Assembly: GCA_002104905.1 (NCBI GenBank)
Contig: MCFE01000388.1
Coordinates: forward strand, 19,075-83,074
Length of the DNA: 64,000 bases
Source of the DNA: Basidiobolus meristosporus CBS 931.73
Taxonomy: Eukaryota > Basidiobolomycota > Basidiobolomycetes > Basidiobolales > Basidiobolaceae
Direction of reading: 5' to 3'
In this document: positions 56,277 through 64,000 of the stretch, piece after piece
Layout: each line of letters opens with the position of its first letter
How positions within the stretch are numbered: the stretch's first letter is position 1
The notes under the pieces: generated by a model
Databases searched by the model: none
What the model saw: only the letters and a program-made list of their open reading frames with translations
Told to the model about the DNA's origin: nothing
Translations under genes and position numbers: made by a program

Positions 56277-57262
56277 TGAATATTTTGTAACCTTCATGAA
56301 ATACCAGTCCTGCTCTAACGCTCAGCAATAGCTTTGCGAGTTTGTTTTCACCTCTTTGTTTACTGAGAATGTTTATAGCGATATACATGGTAAAATGATG
56401 GATCTCATTCGATCTCTGTCAAAAGTGTAGTTCTTGTAGAGGGTTTGAAATCATGATCTCACCGAAGATAATGACTGAACCTTTCAAAAGGGGTTTGTAT
56501 TCTCAAAGAGCTCAAAAACAGCGATAAGTTCTGGCAGACCGGGCTTTGACAAACATCCAGGCATAATTGGGATGAGGTGGTTCTCTGAAATTGTTGGATG
56601 GTGGCAATTACTTTGTCAGAATGTTGTGCACGCTATATAATGAACGGTTAAGCACAGGCCTGACTACAGAAGCTATGCATATACAGCATTCCCAAACTAA
56701 ACCTGATCCATTTAATGCAGTTACATTAGGATGTTAACAAACTCAATATGGAGTACAAGTAGAATGTGCAAGATCACGTAGTTTGAGTTGGTCTACAATA
56801 CTTGGAGTTTATATGGATTCTAGAGGTTATCAGTTTCAAAGCATAAAGCCTGGACCTTACTAAAACTTAAAGAGCAGATTGAATTGGTATTTTGGTGGTT
56901 TGGAAGCTAAGCTTGAGAGTGGTTTATTTTTGTTACATGCTTAAAAGAATAATGTCCTTTAAAAAGAATGGAATTAGATAACATGTATGTTATCTTATAG
57001 ATTTGATGGGGTAGTGTAAGAATATCTCTTAAAAGGTTAGGATGGTGACCTGTAGAAATATGTTCAAAATAATACTTGTTTCTACTGCTCTTCTTACTTC
57101 TAACTAAACTTCGACTCTATTTGATTGGTATTTATACCTTATTGTGAGTCTAGTGATTTGTCTTATTTTGCTTTTCCCTGGCTACTAAGTCATCTTTGTA
57201 TGCGTTGATATCACTTAATATTGGGTGACTCGTTACTCTGTAATAATAACAATTTATACGGG
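56277..57262. other. AT-rich intergenic region, nothing recognised
   Basis: The first 160 bases belong to the duplicated block; the rest has no supported gene or repeat. Confidence 0.4.
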
Positions 57263-57334
57263 GGCTCAATGGTCTAGTAGTATGATTCCTCGTTCGGGTC
57301 GAGGAGGTCCCGGGTTCAATTCCCGGTTGAGCCC
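57263..57334 (+). tRNA. tRNA-Pro(CGG)
   Basis: Fourth identical tRNA-Pro(CGG) gene, with the same CGTTTTGCTACAC 3' flank as copies B and C and an unrelated 5' flank. Confidence 0.97.
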
Positions 57335-58090
57335 GTTTTGCTACACAAGTACAAGTATGCATTTATCAGTCGATGTTTTTATACATGGACTTATGATAAT
57401 TCCCCAACCCTCCCAAAATCAGTGACTTCCCACTAACAAAAACTCCTGACAAATAAGCGATGCCTTTCCCGGAAAACGTCGGATCATGTGCACATGCCAC
57501 GGTGATTAGGTATCTTACGGCCAAGTCACTGCCATGATAGCTAACATAGTTATCCAAGTGCTCTAGATGGCAAGTCAACAATTAGGAACCAACTACCAGC
57601 AACCATTCATTTGGTCTGTGGGAAATTGTGCCGAAGCGTTGACCATATCTCTATTCTCCACCAACTACAAAGATAAATAGCCAAGGAAACCGGTTCCATA
57701 ATAGTCCGCAATGCAACCCAATCCATAGTGGAGCTACATAATAGGTGCTCTGCTGTAAGAGAGCCCCATGAACCATACTTCTGCGATATAATATGGCTTT
57801 AGGGCTACTGTTGTGCATACCCAGAAGGAGGGGAATTGATCCAAAATCCAAGTGAAAAGCCAGCATGCTTGTGAAAGATGGATGAGCTAAAAAAGAAATC
57901 CCTCAACGGGACGGAGTTCGCAACCACAATCCTGGATCAACCCATTCTCCGCGGCCCGACATTCTTTTCACTTCACCCAGCCAACCATCATGTTGACCAA
58001 GCCACGGGATTTCTTCTTCGGTGCGGACAACTGCTTGTACCCGCCGGCGCTCGGAGTATACGATGAGGTGTGAATCAGGTTCGGCCCATG
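57335..58090 (+). repeat. tRNA-Pro-associated repeat, copy E
   Basis: Follows copy B from the tRNA through the core (57,481-57,648) into the nucleotidase promoter and first exon, stopping just past the exon 1 donor region. The core is almost unchanged while the stretch 57,700-57,960 is visibly more diverged and has small deletions. Confidence 0.85.
57990..58073 (+). pseudogene. Fragment of nucleotidase gene, exon 1 only
   Basis: Copy of the first exon of the SDT1/PHM8-like gene at 15,104. The nucleophile motif FFFDVDNCLY has become FFFGADNCLY, so the catalytic Asp is lost. Codons near the start are deleted and TGA at 58,071 ends the frame after 27 residues. None of the later exons follows. 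Confidence 0.85.
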
Positions 58091-58793
58091 ATTCTTTTTT
58101 ACCCCGAAGGAAGACAGGCCAATCATAATCCACAAGCAAAGTTCCGGAATAATCTGCAATGTATATCTATGATTACCAACGTATATTTCAAGCTGATGCT
58201 AAGCAACCTGGGCGTATTTACAGTATTTAATCGCCTTATCCACTTTAGTTTTGGGCCTGAATATTAAAGTCAACTATATATCCTCAAATCCATCTTTAAA
58301 TTAAGAGACTATGTAAGTATCAGATTCTGCATGTTGCCGCTACAGGCCATTGTTCACGCAAATGCTCCCAGTCTCTCTTTTGCTGTTTCCACTATTGAGC
58401 AGTTTGTAGGTCTGAAGGCAAGCATGTGCAAGCCTGGGTTTTCTAATTAAATTTACCAGGTCATTGGACATCTATTAATAAAATTGATGCGAGCTTTGTC
58501 CCTACATGGTAACATTCTTATGAACCCAATATTGCATGGAACCCCCACTTCGCTATCAGCTTCTGTATCACTGGTTTAAGAAGATTCAGGCTGGTATGAT
58601 AAATTGCCTTCGCTTGTGTCAGAGTCACTATCATTTGCCAGAGCTTCCTCATTGATATTGATATTTTGCGATGGGTCCATCGCGGGTAACCCAAATACGT
58701 TTCTAGACATTATTTGAGCATTTTCTATCAAGTGAGGTTTTATTCGTATAGCATGAATATATGCCAGTCGATTGGCGGTTACATGCTTAAAGA

Positions 58794-60035
58794 TCAACTG
58801 GACAGCTTCTCCAGCAGCCAGTCAAATGTCACCTGTGCCAACCGTGATCCCGCACCAATATGACAATGCAAGCTGCCTCCTTCTTCTTGTGTTATCGTGA
58901 TGAGACCTTTTTCACACTGCAACTTCTTATAGATCTCTTCCGGCTGACCCTTAAGGAAGTGGTCATCCGGGGCATCCAGGACAAGCGTCGGGGTCTTGAC
59001 CTGGTCTATTATGGCCTCCATTGTGTACTTCTGTGCCCGACGAATCGCCTCCACTTCCGAATCTACTCCAAACACCCATTTCGCGTTGGACAAAGCCCAC
59101 TTGGTCCCTGTATTTTCCTGTTGCATTTTGCGAATAAAAGCGTTGACTTCGTCATCCCACTCATTGCTAATGAGGAAATTCCCGATCTGCGGGCCGCCAT
59201 CCTGGGAGTTATCCATGTCCATGCCCTTGCGAAAAACGCTGCCAAAATCGAACACACCGTCGTTGAGTACGACTGCAGCGAGGCGGTGCTCAAATGCGCT
59301 GGCGCGAGCAGCAAGGTACCCACCCATACTGATGCCAATTAGGGCAATCTTATTCTTCTCGACGAATGGCTGAGCGAGGCAGTAGTCAACGACGGGGGTG
59401 ACAACCTTTTCCCAATCTGGACGGAAGAGGAGCTTTTGGTGACGGACAGCACTTCCTTGGCCCGGGCCATCGAAGGCGAGTACATTCATGCCGAGCTCGA
59501 GGGCGGTGGCGCCAACAGAGTAGCTGACTTCTTCCATGGTCGAATCAAACCCTCCATTGACAATAATGAGTGGTCTAAGAGTGTCGCTGTTGTCTGGACG
59601 CATCAAGATACCAGGTAGCGTTGTTCCCTCATACGGTATCTTCACCTTCTCCGTCACATGCCGCATCAGCCTTGTCGCCTTGTAAAACATCTCGGAGCTT
59701 AAATCCGCCAACTTGTTGCTTAGGTCATCCTCCCACGGATTATCACGACGATAAAACTCAGCGGTGCGATAATAATTTGATGCGCGAAGAAACGCCTCTC
59801 TTGCGGCGGGGGTGTTGCCCTTGGTAAGACTAGTATTCGCATTTGCCACGGCACGGTCAGCAGCTGTCTGCCATTCGAGTAGCCAGCAGTCTGTGTCACC
59901 AGCAGGTATGCGTGAGCAAATTTGGATGACTTCGCCAATATCTGCTCCACCACAGTTGGCATACGCGGCTGCGCGAAGGGCCTCGAATCCAAAGGACTCG
60001 TCTTCAGGAAAGAGGAATTTAAGTAGATGCGCCAT
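58794..60035 (-). CDS. Alpha/beta hydrolase, dihydropseudooxynicotine hydrolase-like
   Basis: Intronless gene of 413 residues from the ATG at 60,035. An N-terminal helical cap region (about 130 residues, AREAFLRASNYYRTAEFY) is joined to a hydrolase fold: PLIIVNGGFDSTMEEVS, LAFDGPGQGSAVR, the nucleophile elbow IALIGISMGGYLAARAS, acid residue in VLDAPDDHF and the His in GGSLHCHIGAG. This layout fits the FrsA/DHPON hydrolase group of bacteria and of filamentous fungi, where members cleave C-C bonds in small molecules; the substrate here is unknown. Lack of introns and a less AT-rich composition than its flanks are compatible with horizontal transfer. TATAAAT lies 42 bases upstream. Confidence 0.85.
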   Translation of the reverse strand: MAHLLKFLFPEDESFGFEALRAAAYANCGGADIGEVIQICSRIPAGDTDCWLLEWQTAADRAVANANTSLTKGNTPAAREAFLRASNYYRTAEFYRRDNPWEDDLSNKLADLSSEMFYKATRLMRHVTEKVKIPYEGTTLPGILMRPDNSDTLRPLIIVNGGFDSTMEEVSYSVGATALELGMNVLAFDGPGQGSAVRHQKLLFRPDWEKVVTPVVDYCLAQPFVEKNKIALIGISMGGYLAARASAFEHRLAAVVLNDGVFDFGSVFRKGMDMDNSQDGGPQIGNFLISNEWDDEVNAFIRKMQQENTGTKWALSNAKWVFGVDSEVEAIRRAQKYTMEAIIDQVKTPTLVLDAPDDHFLKGQPEEIYKKLQCEKGLITITQEEGGSLHCHIGAGSRLAQVTFDWLLEKLSS

Positions 60036-60076
60036 GGTTGAGATGAAATACACTGGAATGCTACCATCGATGGCTT

Positions 60077-60083
60077 ATTTATA
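60077..60083 (-). promoter_or_regulatory. TATA box of hydrolase gene
   Basis: TATAAAT on the minus strand 42 bases before the start codon. Confidence 0.6.
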
Positions 60084-60366
60084 GTGCATATGAGAACACT
60101 TCGCTCACAATATATTTTCTAGGGCTTCACATCTACTGCCATATTTGGCGCATTAAAGTAATCAACGGGTATTCGGCGTCAGCACAGATGCCGGTGGAGG
60201 AAATCGCTTGTTTTCCTTTTCGTATTGCGATTGATCAGAACCCTGCTCAGTCGCAGTTTGGGTTAGGGTTTGATGGCACGCCAGGTAACCAATGCATTGG
60301 ACGAGTTTTAAAACACAATCACATGCCAACAAAGCTTCCAAAATAGTAGACATTGAACCAAGTATT

Positions 60367-60395
60367 ATGGGCAATAATGGGCAATAATGGGCAAT
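60367..60395 (+). repeat. 11-base tandem repeat
   Basis: About 2.6 units of GGGCAATAATG. Confidence 0.8.
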
Positions 60396-60399
60396 ATCC

Positions 60400-61696
60400 C
60401 GGGCTTTCGATAATGGAAAATCGCTGATTGGAGTTGGAATGGACAGATGTGAAAGTACGTGGTTCAGCACATTGTTAAACTTGAGAACGATAAATATTGC
60501 GGACACGTGAAGGAAATAAGGCTGACCATGCGATTTCCAATATACGGAATAATAATGACAAAGTAGTTGGTGAGGATGGTCGATCCATCCTGTGAAAGCA
60601 CATCTCCTTTGATATCCTATAATATCACATTGTTTGTTACCACTGTTGGTGGTTCAGTCAATGATGGTGTCGATTCATTATAAAGGCTTGGGTCAAGTAC
60701 ACTGTTTTACAGGTGATGCATACTCTTAGCTTACCAAATAATGCGAAGACACACTTTCATTGAATTATCACCAATTCCACTATTGGTATAGCGGCGTGAA
60801 ATGTGTGTAATGGGCCGAAGTTGAACTCCAACATGGCTCACTATATATGGATAAGTGGGTTTCGTAATGCTAGCAATGAACAGAGTGGTGATCATTCAAG
60901 AAAGTAGGTGTGTTCCTGATGCCTGAGAGATCAAGCCATTGGGAGGCGCGTTACCCACAGATGAAGCAAGCATTCGCTAACCTAATAAAGAAGCCGTAAT
61001 ATATAGCATGATACATAACAACATGTATCTATTATGTCATTCTTCTAGCCTCCAGAGCACTTCCAATACTCCCTAGAGTATTGCAATATCTATGTCCATC
61101 AAATTTCTACAAGCTTATACTTTCACCTTCCAGCTCAATGTTATGCAAATTTGAAGGTATGCTAATGAGGTATGCACATAACTAGTCTTATTCAATCGCT
61201 GAAAACACTGCTGATTAAACACCTCAGAATTCACTCTTGATAAAAACGCACAAGTTACTTGACATGTCTTGAGCACTACTTTGGGAAGCTTATCCTACAT
61301 TACCAGAACCCTTTCTTCCAGAACTGTCTCTGTATAAACCTTGTAAAAGATCATAATTAGTTGTTAACATTCACAGTTTCTCAGCTCTCCACATTTGCAT
61401 AAGATTCCATTTAGATATGTCTCTCACTTCACTGCTTTCCCTTGATTCATGACAGCAGGAGAAAATGGCCTTGTAACTCGGCAGAAAGAGTGTCCGCCTC
61501 CAGAGGAGAAAGTTGTGGGCTTCACCCCCACTTGAGTCACAAATATTTTATCTAATGAGATTAGTTGAGAGGTATTTCTGGTACAGTCGAAATCATTTCA
61601 ACATCTCTGTTGGCATAAGTTATCTACCAGTTTCCTAGTATCTATGGGGATATATTCCAGAGAATATGGTTCCGACTGGCATTATCATTGATTTGA
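60400..61696. other. Intergenic region with one tRNA-like relic
   Basis: AT-rich, no supported gene apart from the tRNA-like segment at 61,467. Part of about 2 kb between the hydrolase and HSP31 copy 2. Confidence 0.35.
61467..61540 (+). pseudogene. tRNA-like relic (Trp-like)
   Basis: Looks like a decayed tRNA or tRNA-derived SINE head: A-box-like AACTCGGCAGAAAGAG, anticodon loop CTCCAGA in a damaged stem (TCCGC against GGAGA), and a T arm TGTGGGCTTCACCCCCA with a mutated B box. The acceptor pairing is poor. Unlikely to be functional. Confidence 0.35.
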
Positions 61697-62055
61697 GTCG
61701 AGAAAAAGTATACAACAACCCTTTGTAGTACTACTACGCTACAGTAAAAGCATGCGTCTGGTCCATATACATGGAGGAGGTTTCATTGCTATGGCACAGC
61801 ACAGTACATCCCATTATTTCAACTCTCGCCAGTGAAAATGTGGTAGTCCAATGCTGCTATAGGTGGTCAGAAGTGTAGCCCGCTATTTCTTTTTGGTACT
61901 CTATGGCATTCAACAGGTTTAGCATTGTCAGATGCAAGAAATCGTTCATCATGGTCGAAGCTCAAATGTATTGCAGTATTGCGAGTTAGAATTGATACTG
62001 AACAAGTACAAGAATTTATTGAATGTCTATCTACTTTATACACTGATATAGCCCT

Positions 62056-62784
62056 CTAGAGGCTTGAGAACACCTTGATGGCATCCTCAGCGGTGGATCT
62101 TGCGCTTGCTGGGTTAGCTCCGGTGACAACTCGGCCGTCAGTTTGCGTGAAGTCGGCAAATGGAGTAGGTGGTGCCACGTACTCGGCCCCAACGGCAGCC
62201 GCTCCTTCTTCGATTGTAGCCACATTGGCTGACTTGATAATGTCAAGCAGGCTCAACATCACCTCACCCTCGGTGGTGAACCCGGTGACCTTCTTGCCAG
62301 CGATGATGGATTTGCCTGTGGTGCTGTCAATGATGCCAGGGAGAATGGCTGGCCCATGGCACACGGCTGAAACAACCCCTCCACGCTTGTATATGTCCTC
62401 GGCAATATGCTGCAGGCCACGAGCCGTAGGGTAATCCCACAGGGTCGCGTGCCCGGCAGAAGCAAAGAATAGGCCATAGTCGGCAGGGTTGAGGTCCGCC
62501 GCCTTGCGAAGCTGTGAGTTCAGTTTGACATTGAAAGGATGCTCTGGATCGTCTAGCACTTTTTGGTCATCCTCGGTGAGAAAGTCTTTCGACAAGGAGT
62601 GCTCATCCACTCCGTAAGTGCCAGTCTCGGAGGCGAAGTCGACCTCGAACCCGGCCTCGACCAGTGCTTCGTATGGATGCAACGCTTCCGTATAGAAGAG
62701 TCCAGTCTTGCTGCCATTGGCGTAGAAGGGCTCGTTATAGCTGGTGATGGCAAGTAGTGCTCTGCGTGGAAGATTGGCTGGCAT
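62056..62784 (-). CDS. HSP31: HSP31-like glyoxalase III (DJ-1/PfpI family), intact
   Basis: Intronless gene of 242 residues. Hsp31 proteins turn methylglyoxal into lactate without glutathione and act as stress chaperones. Signatures: LLAITSYNEPFYANGSKTGL, FYTEALHPYEALVEAGFEVD (catalytic Glu), FASETGTYGVDEHSLSKDFL, LFFASAGHATLWDYPTARGL (His) and the nucleophile elbow VVSAVCHGPAILPG (Cys), ending RVVTGANPASARSTAEDAIK. Length and motif order match yeast Hsp31 (237 residues). TATAAAA lies 46 bases upstream. This copy keeps the frame that the copy at 54,556 has lost, so it is probably the working gene. Confidence 0.95.
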   Translation of the reverse strand: MPANLPRRALLAITSYNEPFYANGSKTGLFYTEALHPYEALVEAGFEVDFASETGTYGVDEHSLSKDFLTEDDQKVLDDPEHPFNVKLNSQLRKAADLNPADYGLFFASAGHATLWDYPTARGLQHIAEDIYKRGGVVSAVCHGPAILPGIIDSTTGKSIIAGKKVTGFTTEGEVMLSLLDIIKSANVATIEEGAAAVGAEYVAPPTPFADFTQTDGRVVTGANPASARSTAEDAIKVFSSL

Positions 62785-62829
62785 TGTTGTGTTGTGCTGA
62801 ATACCTACCTGAACCCATTGTGTCGCTTT

Positions 62830-62836
62830 TTTTATA
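62830..62836 (-). promoter_or_regulatory. TATA box, HSP31 copy 2
   Basis: TATAAAA on the minus strand 46 bases before the start codon. Confidence 0.6.
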
Positions 62837-63766
62837 CTGGGTTCTTGCAGTTGGATGACAAATGCTTGGAAATTTCTGGTTAATTTTCAAGATTTTCACC
62901 TGACGCGTAACTCATTTGGCAATCGAGTTATCAATCCATTTATAGTCAGGGATGATGTTGCTCTGAACGCATGCTGATAATTGGCATAAATAGCGGGTAG
63001 CAGTAACAATAAGTAGCGATTAAACAGACGTGAGAATACGGATGATATGACACTTTTGTGCTAACCATATTAAGTTATCTACACCACTTCAACGGGTATT
63101 TTTATTAATCTAATCGGGAATTATGTTCCACCGTAGAATTCAGGGGTAGTGAAGCCACTCTAGTGCTGTAATTTATGCTCACTGGACTATATCATTGGCC
63201 AAGTAGACGAGAAACACAAGCTGGTAAAATGCAAAATACCTGTTGAACCCTAATGCGAGATACCCAGATCGGGCCAGTATAAAATAGAATTCCACCCTTT
63301 CGCAACAAATGCTGCATTATTGGTCATCAACATCCATCAAAAGGTATTTCTTCTACGCACTTTCGGGTTTCTAACACTATCGAGCGCTGTTGCTAGGAAT
63401 TAAGACCTATGTGATATTACAAGACCCACATTTATTTTCAAGCTCACCACCGTTTAGTATATGATCATTACCATACAGCTTTGGCTTTGATTTGAGCATG
63501 TACTCTTGAGCCTCGCTACTCCATATATTTGCGCTAAAATTTTGTTATGAAACCCAAGTCAATCCCGGCATCGTTTTGGTGTACCAAGACCTTCCTTCAT
63601 TTTGAGCGTAGAACCTGATTTTAGCTCACTTCTTGTTTTACTTGCAGTTATAAATTTCCATCTTTTAGCATTCATGCAGGCGAGATTATGGGCTAACATA
63701 CCTATATGTGTTTCGATCACCTGCACATTTTGGTCAGGTTTAAGAGTGCATCGATGGCTTGCAACT

Positions 63767-63839
63767 GGGGCGTTGGCCTAATGGATAAGGCATCAGACTT
63801 CGGATCTGGGGATTGTGGGTTCGAGTCCCATGCGCCTCG
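63767..63839 (+). tRNA. tRNA-Arg(TCG)
   Basis: Identical to the gene at 56,204-56,276, part of the duplicated block. Confidence 0.96.
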
Positions 63840-64000
63840 TGAATATTTTGTAACCTTCATGAAATACCAGTCCTGCCCTAACGCTCAGCAATAGCTCTGC
63901 GAGTTTGTTTTCACCTCTTTGTTTACTGAGAATGTTTATAGCGATATACATGGTAAAATGATGGATCTCATCGATTCTCTATCAAGAGTGTAGTTCTTGT

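Larger units (their letters stand above)
54216..56440 (+). repeat. Duplicated block, copy 1 (HSP31 + tRNA-Arg)
   Basis: Matches 61,697-64,000 in the same orientation. The offset is 7,500 bases before the frameshift, 7,501 after it and 7,563 beyond a 62-base gap near 55,790. The gene and tRNA parts are nearly identical; the left margin is more diverged. Confidence 0.9.
61697..64000 (+). repeat. Duplicated block, copy 2 (HSP31 + tRNA-Arg)
   Basis: Second copy of 54,216-56,440; it reaches the window edge still matching, so its right end is not seen. Carries 62 bases near 63,297-63,358 absent from copy 1. Confidence 0.9.

Noticed and set aside
58576-58797. 73-residue minus-strand frame ending in an acidic tail
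   Set aside because: It starts at the hydrolase stop codon and has no known similarity; too weak to call a gene.
60162-60506. 114-residue minus-strand frame
   Set aside because: No motif, unusual composition and a low-complexity 3' half; no support beyond being open.

Overview
The window is nuclear DNA of a filamentous, probably non-Dikarya (early-diverging) fungus. Most genes are broken by many short GT-AG introns of about 50-80 bases, there are no operons, and eukaryotic tRNA genes end in T-runs. The gene set (class V myosin, Nic96, Ipi1, Trm7, Mod5, a Crz1-like zinc finger protein, a DUF895/UNC93-type transporter) is fungal. ATG16 with a WD40 propeller, HROB, a PP2A B'' subunit and UDP-xylose synthase are absent from the model yeasts, which argues for an early-diverging lineage. 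The lineage placement is inference from gene content; no species can be named from sequence alone.

Layout. 0.4-3.5 kb: IPI1 (+). 3.8-5.0 kb: a tRNA-Pro-containing repeat, copy A (-). 5.4-9.5 kb: an HROB-like recombination protein and the TRM7 tRNA methyltransferase (both +). 9.8-13.2 kb: a multi-KH RNA-binding protein (-). 13.8-15.2 kb: repeat copy B with tRNA-Pro, running into the first exon of an SDT1/PHM8-type nucleotidase (+). 16.3-19.8 kb: glutaminyl cyclase (-) and MOD5 (+) from one shared promoter region. 19.9-27.2 kb: UXS (-), a repeat-core fragment (copy D), myosin V (-). 28.7-29.1 kb: repeat copy C with tRNA-Pro. 29.5-34.0 kb: NIC96 (-) and HOP2 (+), divergent. 34.2-39.6 kb: WD40-type ATG16 (+) and PP2A B'' (-), convergent. 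40.9-46.7 kb: a small three-exon candidate gene, a C2H2 transcription factor and an UNC93-like transporter (all +).

47.8-64 kb is a different, accessory-looking zone. It is AT-rich with few introns. It holds an intronless reverse-transcriptase-related gene (rvt), a tandem-repeat ORF, a decayed inverted-repeat element, two direct copies (7.5 kb apart) of a block with an HSP31 glyoxalase gene and tRNA-Arg(UCG), repeat copy E carrying tRNA-Pro and a dead piece of the nucleotidase gene, and an intronless alpha/beta hydrolase. The upstream HSP31 copy is frameshifted and the downstream one is intact.

The strongest candidates for further study are the rvt gene with all catalytic aspartates, the five-copy repeat with a near-identical core of about 165 bases that travels with identical tRNA-Pro(CGG) genes, and the animal-like ATG16 and HROB genes. 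Multi-exon genes are given as genomic spans; splice sites were read by eye and checked for frame where stated.
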